From Lachnoanaerobaculum sanguinis (GTDB lineage: Bacteria > Bacillota > Clostridia > Lachnospirales > Lachnospiraceae), in contig NZ_BTHK01000004.1 of the NCBI RefSeq assembly GCF_033242365.1, forward strand, positions 124,001 to 188,000: a DNA stretch of 64,000 bases, given 5' to 3'. A model generated the notes under the pieces. It saw nothing but the letters and a program-made list of their open reading frames with translations, had not been told where the DNA came from and searched no databases. Both the position numbers and the translations under genes were made by a program. Shown here piece after piece: positions 53,701 to 62,674 of the stretch; position 1 is the stretch's first letter; every line of letters starts with the position of its first letter.

Positions 53701-55654
53701 TTCTTATCAATCTTGGGAAAGTTCCTCCGTTTGTAATATAACTATCATATGTAACACTGCTTCCACCGCTTGTTACATAAAGATCTCCACCCTCCACAGA
53801 TGCTGCAGATAACTCTGTAACTGCATTAGGATCTTGAGTATACTTTACTGTAAGTACAAAGTTGTCTGTAGGTCCGCCTGTTGATACCACATACTTAGGG
53901 CTTGTAGCACTCCATGTGGCATATAAGCTTGATATAGGAGTTGTATATGATGATGACCAGTTTGCAGCATCATCCACCTCTATACTTGGGTGAGTCAGAT
54001 AGCTTGTAAGCTCAGGTGCCTCTATTGTCATATTGTATGCTGAACCTGTATTGTTTGCCTTTGCATAAATCATCTGTACAGGATCTGTTCCGTTTGCTTC
54101 TTTATAGAATGTTCCCGTTACTTCTGTTGCAGGGGCATCAGGCACTGCATTTCCGGCATCAGCCAACTTATCAAGTACCTTCTGTGTTATATTATTTCCC
54201 TGATCATCCTCATACTTTACCTTTAAAGTTACAAAGTATGCAGGGTTCGGTATGTAGTTGAAAGTAATTGTAACAGGCTGATTAAGCATTGTTCCCACTA
54301 CTTTTCTTGCATCTACATCATGTCCGGCATCTCCTACCATATTTGCTTCGGTAGTAATCTTTCTAAGATTATTTGCCGCATCATCCCTTGCAGGTATCAA
54401 GTTTCTTATAACAGTTGGCGCTCCTCCACTTACTCCCGGTGATGTGAAATATCCGTCGGAATTAGGTTTTCCGTTACCATATGTTACCGTTATAGGGGTT
54501 GTAGCATCAAGAATATATCTTGCAGGAGTATAGTTTGTTGCTCCTGTTGCAGGATCTTGAAACTTCTTTGCTAAGATAAGGTTTAAATTACCCTGAAGCG
54601 GTACATTCTGATTTGTTCCGTATATTGTTGCCGGTATATTTGTGATAGTCTCTATCTTCTTTCCGGCCTCAATTGCAGCTACTTCGCTAACCGTACGTGG
54701 AACTGTATACAATGGTGAGTTATCGGCTGTCTGTGTTGTTCCCGCAGGTAATCCTGCATGATATGTAGCTACGGCTGCTGATGACTTATATACTGAATCC
54801 TGTACTGTAATACCGTTTGTCTGAGTAGGGTCAACAACATACTTGTATGTTATTTCAACCCCCTTGTTTATAGATGTTCCTGTAACATACTTTGAGTCCG
54901 TATCATATGCTATATGTGTTTTTGATACATCAAAGTTACCCTGTAAAACAACTGTCTTACCGCCGTCTCCGTCATCTGTAGTATCTACATTTACTACTTT
55001 ATATCCCGGGATTGTAAGAGGTGCTACGGATATACCTGACATTACAGGTACACTTCTATCAGGTACATTCTTAAATGCAGGAGTTGCACTTGCATCATCA
55101 AGACCCGGTATATAGTATCCGCTTGCAGCACTTGACTTTACATGATTGACCCTATAATAATAAGTTTTTGTATTATCAGGTCCAAGCTCTGCATAGTATG
55201 TCTGACCGCCATATGGATATATTGCAGGTACCTGATTCATATAAGGACTTGCTATACCGTTATTATTTCTTGGATACCATGCTGTAATTAAATATCCGGT
55301 TAACCCTCTCTGATCCCAGTTAAGTGCCGATGTATCACCGGTTGCCTGGAATGTTTTGGTTGCATCAAAAGCTCCGTTGTCATTCATATATGGCAGTGCT
55401 ATAGCACCTGTTCCGGTATTTACCTGAAGTCCTGCAGGTGCCGGTGCTGTAGGAATAACATCTCCTGCAGTTCCACTCAATGTTAAATCACTTGCAAAGC
55501 GATCTACCGATTCATTCTTTCCGGTAAAATTAAACTGTATTTCTCCTGCTCCCGGAGCAGCTGCATATGCCGGCATTGCCGGTGCGAGCATGGCAAAAGC
55601 CATACCCGCAGACAATACGGCAGTCAATTTTGCTTTTATTGTCTTTCTTTTCAT
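50711..55654 (-). CDS. Large secreted cell-wall-repeat surface protein
   Basis: The ATG at 55654 (AGGAG eight bases upstream) gives 1647 residues; an in-frame upstream start would overlap the preceding gene. Order: signal peptide (ending MPAYAAAP), MucBP/InlB-type beta repeats (to about 950, FDKWTYKG and similar), two Ig-like repeats marked YVITDPSGNVVA and DYALVDPSGNVVY (about 960-1110), more beta domains, and a charged helical FIVAR-like segment (about 1375-1450). A Gly/Arg/Ser-rich hinge comes before a C-terminal set of about six wall-binding repeats (about 1480-1647). It is likely attached non-covalently to the wall and may act in adhesion; ligand unknown. Third gene of the operon. Confidence 0.85.
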   Translation of the reverse strand: MKRKTIKAKLTAVLSAGMAFAMLAPAMPAYAAAPGAGEIQFNFTGKNESVDRFASDLTLSGTAGDVIPTAPAPAGLQVNTGTGAIALPYMNDNGAFDATKTFQATGDTSALNWDQRGLTGYLITAWYPRNNNGIASPYMNQVPAIYPYGGQTYYAELGPDNTKTYYYRVNHVKSSAASGYYIPGLDDASATPAFKNVPDRSVPVMSGISVAPLTIPGYKVVNVDTTDDGDGGKTVVLQGNFDVSKTHIAYDTDSKYVTGTSINKGVEITYKYVVDPTQTNGITVQDSVYKSSAAVATYHAGLPAGTTQTADNSPLYTVPRTVSEVAAIEAGKKIETITNIPATIYGTNQNVPLQGNLNLILAKKFQDPATGATNYTPARYILDATTPITVTYGNGKPNSDGYFTSPGVSGGAPTVIRNLIPARDDAANNLRKITTEANMVGDAGHDVDARKVVGTMLNQPVTITFNYIPNPAYFVTLKVKYEDDQGNNITQKVLDKLADAGNAVPDAPATEVTGTFYKEANGTDPVQMIYAKANNTGSAYNMTIEAPELTSYLTHPSIEVDDAANWSSSYTTPISSLYATWSATSPKYVVSTGGPTDNFVLTVKYTQDPNAVTELSAASVEGGDLYVTSGGSSVTYDSYITNGGTFPRLIRKNINPSTLKYDLDIKRSDLPTPVPNAGYLFDKWTYKGQEVSFGSNGEATLTQITPGTTNIISLIANFKKDQNAWYKFTLHDEKADNKVVLSNGTLAEIPRKDASGVDRVNVPWSEIQDYTEETHNGISVAAGYTPKWYEGTVDPSTGRLNLTPIDTATVDLSTLAGKDLYVFGESTTPVAPYVPNITGSLNPTTGEPTITIDSATPAQMDSRLTYVITDPSGNVVAKISGADVMREGGLVTDPAIQAGNTYHVSTVPATDAGSIVVGAPIPSSIATVAGPSAPATIPVAVTPSVSQDPSNAGQAMITINPTSPNTDYALVDPSGNVVYPFTTPSAPGAPITFNNLNPNTIYRVVPRTTGTNVTPAARIADGASLPVDTSNIGLAVNRFNITAVSNDAPAISNFKINGVASTDPAVLQGLSAGTQVEIEASGLDNNSQLFDHWNIISGGPLPNMNAATNQRLTFDMPNNPVTIQAVYSTPGQTWAPVQYNNGVSPSRNVGIIQPIITDSGNFRIVIDKTPVGSTLRTQMADAIGDDSYRGEFRVSARVQKENPLTSTWEDYALPSGTKLSGVVETGVLMQDREYKFYSATPSNATTTAPTFNEEHGDYENAGSAYTGEFNFEFESGMNYVFGYVLPASTFKVKVIDGRDNHLVTRLTIASNKVVNDYASLYASAIQSDYVDNDGITWHYEGLSKDRGMYDPYDPTLRVTADETIYVYYSNDKAERRKAEADLKAAIKNANNQLNRINDPVKRAALQAAINAAQAVIDRINRKSSTPELIAALQALNDAVVDAGGRTHGRGGRGGSGGGSGSSGRKSGGQTAGLRVGFDGNWELTNPVEATANPDSSKWVFNLANGGRAKGWAYLSYTYEGKTKSEWYHFAEDGIMDSGWFLDGSTWYYLSMNHNGFYGEMIKGWHHDGQDGRWYYLDPSSGAMHTNWSKIGGEYYFLNPTAPAQTWFFDNVTGRWNHGNVNSRPLGSMYQNETTPDGYHVNESGAWR

Positions 55655-55671
55655 TTTTTCTCCTACGTCAC

Positions 55672-58600
55672 TTAGTACCAAGCACCGTTTGCATCTACAT
55701 TATATCCGTCCGGAGTCTTCTCTCCCGCATACATAGATCCAAATGGTCTTACAGTATTGTTTAAGTAGCTCCACTTGAAAGCATCGGCATCCCATGTATA
55801 AGTATTTTGTGGAGTATTGGTATTAAAGTAATACCACTTACCGTCAATCTTTTGCCATCCGACAAGCATCTCACCGTTTGAATTCAGATAGTACCATCTT
55901 CCATCCTGCGGATCTTTATGCCATCCTGTCTTAAGGATACCTGTATTATCATTCATGTAATACCACTTATTTGTCTTTTCATCCTTTACCCAACCTAATA
56001 CCATCTGGCCAAGCTCAGGTCCCGGTGTTGTGTTCATATAATACCAGTTGCCGTTCTTTGAGTCATATACCCAACCTGTTGCCATTGTTGAGCGTCCGTC
56101 AAAGTAATACCAACGTGATACCTTCTTACCTGTATTGTCGTTGAATGTAATCATTCCCCACATATCGTTAAGTGGTGTTCCACCGTTAAGTACGAATGAC
56201 CATCCTCCTGTTACAGGGTTTGTCTCCCAAGCACCGTCTACACCAAGTACGAATGCTCTTACATTACTGTTTTCATTGATAGCTGTATTTTGTTGTGACT
56301 TCTCTCCGGGTGTTAAAAGTCTACTTCCTCTACCGCTTGAAGAGTTACCTCCACCGCTGGCACCACCGGTTCTTCTGTTTCTGTCTCCGGCTCTGTCGGC
56401 TGCTATCTTTGAATACTTGTCAATAAGTCTTCTAAGTGCATCTATTGCCTGCTGAAGCTCTGCATAGTTTGCCTGTCTGAGATATGTTGTTCCGTCAGGA
56501 GATACAAGATCTCTTGCCTGTCTAAGTGTCTCAAGTGCATGTGCTATAGCCTCATTAAGCTCTGCCACCTCTGCTACCTTAAGGTATGGGTCTCCTGTGA
56601 GGATCTTTGCTTCTTCTATAGTATCACCAAGATCTACTCTTGCCTTTGCAACTTCTTTTCTGTTGTCTGAATAGTATGCATAAACAATTGTTCTCTTTGT
56701 TACAGGACTTGTTGTGTCATATACTGAAAGCTTATCTTCCTTCTTTGACCAGTTAACATAGTCATACTGTACACCATAGATATCCTCAAACGGTGTTACA
56801 AGTCCGTTTGCTACATCATTTTGTGCATATGCCGTAACTACCGCATAATCACTTGAGTAGTAAGCATCCTCTACATTCTCTTTTCTTCTTACCTTAAACT
56901 TCTTATAGAAGTTTCTGCTTGTATCATTTAAGTGTAAATTATCAAGTACAGGCTTATTATCTACAAATGTTACCTTAAATGTCTTTGAATAAACAAGTAC
57001 ATATGAATGCTGCAAGTTACCTGTGAACTTAAGAAGTCCCGCATTGTTTGCTACATCTGTTGTAATTGTTATATCTACAGGATTGATATTACCTAAACTG
57101 TCAGGTGTCACATCAAATAACTGGTAATCAAGCTGATCAACGTCTTCTGCAGGAAGCTGTGCTATAACATCTACTGGCGCATTTGATGCTGTTGCAAGTA
57201 TTCCGTTATTTACAAGTCTTCCGTTTACATATCTTTCAAGCTGGATATCAAGTCCGTATGCTGTTGTATGTGCATCCGGATGATCAACTCCCGATATAGA
57301 AACAGGCTTTACAGCTGTTTTCTCATTCGGTTTTGCATCTCTTTTGTTAAATACTACCTTGTATTCTACTGTTGCACCGTTTACTCCGATAAGTGATCTG
57401 TCAAGTGGTGTTGTAAGATCATGTGCAAGTCCAGGTATCTGACCCGGTATTAGTCCGAACTCTCCTACTCCACCGCCTCTTATTGTCTCTGTAAGATCCG
57501 CATCATCTCCCGCTACCTTTGTAGGTTCGTATACAGCCTTAAGTACAATATTTGAATTTGAAAGAGTAAATGAGTAATCAGCCTGTGTTATATTTCCGCT
57601 GACTCCTACAGCTCTTCCTGCAAGTACCTGCCAGTAAAGGAAGTTCTTGCCGTTTGCATCTACAGGATCTGCATGGATTACCACTTCTTCTCCTGCTTTT
57701 GCCTGATCGTATGTGTCATTTCCTACACTTGTTGTTCCTACCGTTACTACGCTTCCGCCCTTTGTCTCTACTACATACTTAGGTGCGTCCGCCATATCTC
57801 CCGGATTTGCTATTATCTGATTTCCGTCAGGTAACTTTGTAAGTGGGTTTGGAATTGAGCTGTCGCCCTTCTTTCTTGCCACTACAGTGTAGGTCTCATT
57901 TGGATTTAAGTTGTTGAAAGTAACTGTTGAAGGATTGTTTCCTACAGGAGTCATCCATCCGTTGTCACTTCCCGGATACTGCACTACGTTTCCGTTCTCA
58001 TCTATGAGCGCATAATCTGCGTCAGGATCTGCCGGATTGATAATAATCTGTGCCATACCGTCATTTTCAGGATCATATCCTATGTTGTAGTTATTATCTA
58101 CTGTCGGAACATATACATCCTGTGGTGTTGATACCGATGTACCTGTTATAGAAGAAATCGGCTGACCTACAGTTGCCTGTGTATCAGGGCTTCCTTCCTG
58201 TACATTGTAGTGTGCTCCCGGTATAAGGTTTGGAACTACAGTTCTATTTCCTGTTGAATCTCCCGGTACCACCGCTACGATATTTCCGTCAGGATCGCTT
58301 ATTACATATACATTTCCCGGTGTTGTACCGTCTATTACTATCTCACCGCTTCCGTCATTTCCTATACGACCTGTTGGTGTGATAGATCCGATAGTACCGA
58401 ACACGTTTGGATCCTGGCTAAAGAATGCTGTATATGTTGCATGGTTTGTAAGTGTGCTTGTTCCCTGCATGAAGGCACCGTTTGGATCCTTCCAGCCTTT
58501 AAACAAGTAGTTTGCTACAGGTGTAGCTGTAGGAAGCTGTCCTGTTATCTGACTCCATGTGTAATCAAACGGTATATGAAGTGTTGCAGGAGCTGTGATT

Positions 58601-61600
58601 GAACCGTTGCTTCCTGCCGCAAAGTTGATATCAAACCACTTACTTGGGTCTTCTACAAACTTGGCATACACAGTTAAAGGTGTAGGATCTGTTGTTCTAA
58701 AGAAGTCTGTATCTCCTACAGGCTGTGTACATGCTGCATCCTTATACCATCCGTCAAACATATAGTAACGGTTAGGTGTTACACTTGGTACATAGTTTAA
58801 TGCCTTTATCTTGCTGAACTTATATGCTCTTGCATCTCCCGCGCTTGTTCCGTCACTTAATAAGATGCTGTTTGCTGTAGCTGCTCCTACGCTACCGTTG
58901 TTATATGGTGCAGATGCTACTGCAAAGTTGATACTTGTCCACTTTGATGCATCTCTGCTTAACATCCAGTCTACCTTTGTAGGTGTTGCAGTTGGAAGTA
59001 CAGGCATCGTTCCTGTAAACTCTCCGGTTGTATTATTTGTTATATTTCCAAGTGTTGTAGGATTTTGATCTACACTTGAGCTTGCATCCCAAACATATCC
59101 GTAAATTCTTTCAAGATTTGTTCCTGATGTAGGTAGGCCTTCTACAAATGTTGTTCCTGCCATATGTGGCACAACTTCACTTGCAAGTACTGTATTATCG
59201 ATTCTGTCAAAGTATCTCTTTATCAGGTTGTTTCCTGAATCATTTGTATACTTAAATACTACTGTTACATTCTGGTTAGGCATCTTTGCAACAAAGTTAC
59301 CGTTTGCCAGATTCTCATCAATTATAAGGTTATTCACTCCGTCATCAATACCGATTGTATATAGAGGTGTTGTAGGAGCTGTTCTACCCTGTGTAACTGT
59401 AAATGTAGAGTATGAGAATCCTGTAATGTCATTCTTCTTTGCCGCACTTACCTGCTGCTCTGCCAACTTTGTTACTGTTGTTGTAGGTGCTATTACATTA
59501 CCTGCAAGGTCCTCATGTCTTACTTCAAATGTAAATCTCTGTGAAGGATCTACCGAATACTTGTAATAGAGTGCAATCGCAAGAGGAGGCATACTTGTTA
59601 TTGTAAGTCTTCCCGGATGTGCATCTGTTGCAGGAGCTATTGTTCCTGTAGCTGCTGTATTAGGTGTCTTTGTTCCACTGTCATACATATATCCCGGTAT
59701 AGGTCCTATAGGATCCATCGTAAAGTTGTCATTCACATGATGTGTATTATCAACATCTGTAAAGAATGTGATAGGTGTTGAAACACTCTTGTTTGTAAAC
59801 TTTCTTGTTATTGCAAATGTTCCGGATCCCGGTGTCCACTTTGCATAGAACTTTTTAACTCCTGTTACAACAGGTGTCGGGAAAGTTCCGCTTGGATAAG
59901 TAATCACAGCACCTATATCGGTATCACCTGAATCAAATATATTGTTTCCGTTTACATCATTGTACTGTTGCCATCCCACAAGATCATATCCAAGTCTTGT
60001 ACTCTGTGGAACAGAAATATTTGATATGGCTCCTGTAGGCTCGGTTCTGTCAGGAACCGCTGAACCGCTTTGTGGATCAAACTTATATGTAGCCTCATCT
60101 TTTATAAGATTTATTCTGATACTTACGTTCTCACCCGGCATTGTACCTGTTAAGCTTCCGTTAGCATCTATTGATATAGAATCAGGAAGGTTGATTGCAG
60201 TATTTGCACTTACATCATACTTATATCCGTTGATTGTAGGCATGTTATATTTTACTTCACCACCTGCAGGTATTCCCTTTGAGTAAGGGTTTGCATCTAC
60301 ATAGTTTTCTGTAGACGGTACAGGTGCAGGTATTGTAAGGTCTGCAAAGTTAAATGATGAACCGTCAGGCTTTAAATATGTCAAAGCAAATGTATATATA
60401 GTTGAATGAAGATATATAACCTTTGCGTCCTCTAAGGTTCCGGCGGTCGCATGTGCAACAGTCTTTACACCGTCTCCGGCTCCTATAGTCTGTCCGTAAA
60501 TATCCGATTTGAAGTTTGCAGGTGAATATGGCAATGAACCGCCGGAAGTTCTGTCAGCATAATCCGCCAATACACTACCCTCACTGTTTGCTGTAGGAAG
60601 GGCATCTCCTGTCATTCCTATTCCGATTTTACCGCTTATAGCATTTCCGGACTCAACAAATATAGGTTTATCATCTATTAAGACGTTTCCGTCTTTTGTC
60701 TTTTCGTCTGCAGTACCGAGTGTTCCGTTGTACATCTTTGATCCGGTAACATCCAGACTTCCGTTTACTGTAATAGGATATAATCCTGCGCCCAAGTTAG
60801 ATTCTGTTGAGTCTATAGCCACACCGTCATCCAATGATATATTGTCTTTAATTGCAGCTGCTCCACCTGCAGCATTTATATCAAGAACACCGGTTCCTGA
60901 AATCTTAAATACTGAAGGTACCTTTGCTCCGGTTACTCTAAATCCACGCATTACAGTACCGGCTTTTACACTCACCTTACCCTTATCAAGATCAAAGGCA
61001 GGTGCTGTTGCTGTAGTATTAGTTTGTCCTGTAGGATTATTTCCGTTTCCGTCAACTATAACATTACGGAAGTTCAACCTTGAATCGTTATTCTCCATTT
61101 TGAATAACTCGCCTGTAAAGCCGGCAGTTCTCTTTAACGTAGCTATATCAGATTTTATAGAAGGGTTAAACTTTTGATATCCGGTATAAGTTGGTAATCC
61201 CGGATTATTAAAATCCGCTGTCTGAATAGTAATTTCCGTATCATTTGGAATAGTCAAGGTTTCACCTATTGTTGCATCATTCTGCAAATAGATATACGCC
61301 TTCTTAATTCCTCTTGCTTTTATATCAGCTATAGCATCCTTTACAGAGTTTATAGGTCTACCCATAAATCCCGCTATAATATTGTTAGTAGGATGTACGC
61401 CTGTATTTCCCGATCCTTCATTTACATAATATACTGAAGGTTTAAGGGCAATCATAAATGTAGCAGTTTTTTGCTCTCTCGGCTTTAAGTTAAAGTATGC
61501 TGAAAATGCCGCCGCACTGTCACCGGCATTTACCATTCCCGGGAATCCTTGTGAAAATACCCATGAAGTATGTTCAATTCCCGCTGTATTTGGATACAAC

Positions 61601-62661
61601 ATACCCCAAACGCGATTTTCACTAGGGTCATTTGCATCTCTCTTTACCATCCCCGCACCGTTACCTGATGAATATATATCAAATACGGTTAAAGGATGAT
61701 CACTTGTCTTATGGCTTTGGAAGTGAAGTCCTTCAAATTTCTCTCCGGCACCATGTCTTGTAGTAAAGATAGGCACATTATCCTGAGAAGGAAGCATGGT
61801 ATCTGTCTCATTACCCACCATAAAATCCACAGTATCTGTAGCACTTGGATTAAATGCAGTATACTGAACCACAATAAACTGATCATCATCAGATGGTTTT
61901 ATTTCCTGTCTCAGTTCTACTTTTCTTTCATTTGCTCCAGTTAATCCATTACTAAGTTCTAATACCTGTCCATTGTAATAAGTTCCACCAAATGAATGTA
62001 AAACCTTTCTTCTTGGGCTTCCTGGGAATGCTGCTGCTGTCGGCTCTGCACCATTCCAAGAGCTTACGTATGTATCAACAGGACCTTCATCAGGATTAGC
62101 TGCATTTGGTGGTGTGTATACAGTTGAACCTGTTGTAACTGTATCTGTAAGCTCAGCATCTGTTCCTATACGAAACGGCTTTCCGAATGCATAATATCCA
62201 TCCCACCAGTTAGTATCATATTGAACATATATTGTTGGATTATTACGTGGCTGTCCAGTATGTGCTGTGGCTCCTGTATAATATCCATTTGTATTATTTG
62301 CTCTATCATTTGAACTCACCAGTCCGGCAATACTAAACGTAGATGCGTCACCTGTTTGGGAAATTGATGTTATTCTTGATGTTCTATTTGTGTATCCAAT
62401 TCCATTTAAACTAAGTGTCTTTCTGTATCTAACATCTCCAAAGGCAAATGCTGTAGAATCAGATGAACCATAAGTAAATCCATCCACCTGGCTTACCCAT
62501 TTATTACGCTGTCCATCTCCGGGACTTAGGTTTGTGTTCGGTGATAATCCCGCCGCCATCACAGTCATATTCCCCAGTGGCGCCCCTGTCAGCACCATTG
62601 CAGCTGTCAACAGTCCCGCAGTTGACTGTTTAATCAGCTTTATTAAATTATTTTTCTTCAT
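55672..62661 (-). CDS. Giant secreted cell-wall-repeat surface protein
   Basis: The 2329-residue product has a signal peptide (to about 37). An N-terminal globular domain (about 45-420) follows, then a right-handed beta-helix-like stretch (about 430-680, with KAYIYLQNDATIGETLTI). Several InlB/Listeria-Bacteroides-type repeats come next (G-Y-D-L-V-G-W, F-Y-A-K-W near 890-970 and 1330-1430), then two Ig-like repeats with YVISDPDGNIVA and DYALIDENGNVVQ (about 1460-1620). A helical FIVAR-like segment (about 2060-2140) and about six wall repeats (about 2180-2329) finish it. The C-terminal third is laid out like the next gene, so the two are old duplicates. Probably adhesin or matrix protein. Confidence 0.85.
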   Translation of the reverse strand: MKKNNLIKLIKQSTAGLLTAAMVLTGAPLGNMTVMAAGLSPNTNLSPGDGQRNKWVSQVDGFTYGSSDSTAFAFGDVRYRKTLSLNGIGYTNRTSRITSISQTGDASTFSIAGLVSSNDRANNTNGYYTGATAHTGQPRNNPTIYVQYDTNWWDGYYAFGKPFRIGTDAELTDTVTTGSTVYTPPNAANPDEGPVDTYVSSWNGAEPTAAAFPGSPRRKVLHSFGGTYYNGQVLELSNGLTGANERKVELRQEIKPSDDDQFIVVQYTAFNPSATDTVDFMVGNETDTMLPSQDNVPIFTTRHGAGEKFEGLHFQSHKTSDHPLTVFDIYSSGNGAGMVKRDANDPSENRVWGMLYPNTAGIEHTSWVFSQGFPGMVNAGDSAAAFSAYFNLKPREQKTATFMIALKPSVYYVNEGSGNTGVHPTNNIIAGFMGRPINSVKDAIADIKARGIKKAYIYLQNDATIGETLTIPNDTEITIQTADFNNPGLPTYTGYQKFNPSIKSDIATLKRTAGFTGELFKMENNDSRLNFRNVIVDGNGNNPTGQTNTTATAPAFDLDKGKVSVKAGTVMRGFRVTGAKVPSVFKISGTGVLDINAAGGAAAIKDNISLDDGVAIDSTESNLGAGLYPITVNGSLDVTGSKMYNGTLGTADEKTKDGNVLIDDKPIFVESGNAISGKIGIGMTGDALPTANSEGSVLADYADRTSGGSLPYSPANFKSDIYGQTIGAGDGVKTVAHATAGTLEDAKVIYLHSTIYTFALTYLKPDGSSFNFADLTIPAPVPSTENYVDANPYSKGIPAGGEVKYNMPTINGYKYDVSANTAINLPDSISIDANGSLTGTMPGENVSIRINLIKDEATYKFDPQSGSAVPDRTEPTGAISNISVPQSTRLGYDLVGWQQYNDVNGNNIFDSGDTDIGAVITYPSGTFPTPVVTGVKKFYAKWTPGSGTFAITRKFTNKSVSTPITFFTDVDNTHHVNDNFTMDPIGPIPGYMYDSGTKTPNTAATGTIAPATDAHPGRLTITSMPPLAIALYYKYSVDPSQRFTFEVRHEDLAGNVIAPTTTVTKLAEQQVSAAKKNDITGFSYSTFTVTQGRTAPTTPLYTIGIDDGVNNLIIDENLANGNFVAKMPNQNVTVVFKYTNDSGNNLIKRYFDRIDNTVLASEVVPHMAGTTFVEGLPTSGTNLERIYGYVWDASSSVDQNPTTLGNITNNTTGEFTGTMPVLPTATPTKVDWMLSRDASKWTSINFAVASAPYNNGSVGAATANSILLSDGTSAGDARAYKFSKIKALNYVPSVTPNRYYMFDGWYKDAACTQPVGDTDFFRTTDPTPLTVYAKFVEDPSKWFDINFAAGSNGSITAPATLHIPFDYTWSQITGQLPTATPVANYLFKGWKDPNGAFMQGTSTLTNHATYTAFFSQDPNVFGTIGSITPTGRIGNDGSGEIVIDGTTPGNVYVISDPDGNIVAVVPGDSTGNRTVVPNLIPGAHYNVQEGSPDTQATVGQPISSITGTSVSTPQDVYVPTVDNNYNIGYDPENDGMAQIIINPADPDADYALIDENGNVVQYPGSDNGWMTPVGNNPSTVTFNNLNPNETYTVVARKKGDSSIPNPLTKLPDGNQIIANPGDMADAPKYVVETKGGSVVTVGTTSVGNDTYDQAKAGEEVVIHADPVDANGKNFLYWQVLAGRAVGVSGNITQADYSFTLSNSNIVLKAVYEPTKVAGDDADLTETIRGGGVGEFGLIPGQIPGLAHDLTTPLDRSLIGVNGATVEYKVVFNKRDAKPNEKTAVKPVSISGVDHPDAHTTAYGLDIQLERYVNGRLVNNGILATASNAPVDVIAQLPAEDVDQLDYQLFDVTPDSLGNINPVDITITTDVANNAGLLKFTGNLQHSYVLVYSKTFKVTFVDNKPVLDNLHLNDTSRNFYKKFKVRRKENVEDAYYSSDYAVVTAYAQNDVANGLVTPFEDIYGVQYDYVNWSKKEDKLSVYDTTSPVTKRTIVYAYYSDNRKEVAKARVDLGDTIEEAKILTGDPYLKVAEVAELNEAIAHALETLRQARDLVSPDGTTYLRQANYAELQQAIDALRRLIDKYSKIAADRAGDRNRRTGGASGGGNSSSGRGSRLLTPGEKSQQNTAINENSNVRAFVLGVDGAWETNPVTGGWSFVLNGGTPLNDMWGMITFNDNTGKKVSRWYYFDGRSTMATGWVYDSKNGNWYYMNTTPGPELGQMVLGWVKDEKTNKWYYMNDNTGILKTGWHKDPQDGRWYYLNSNGEMLVGWQKIDGKWYYFNTNTPQNTYTWDADAFKWSYLNNTVRPFGSMYAGEKTPDGYNVDANGAWY

Positions 62662-62674
62662 ATCTCTCCTCTAA

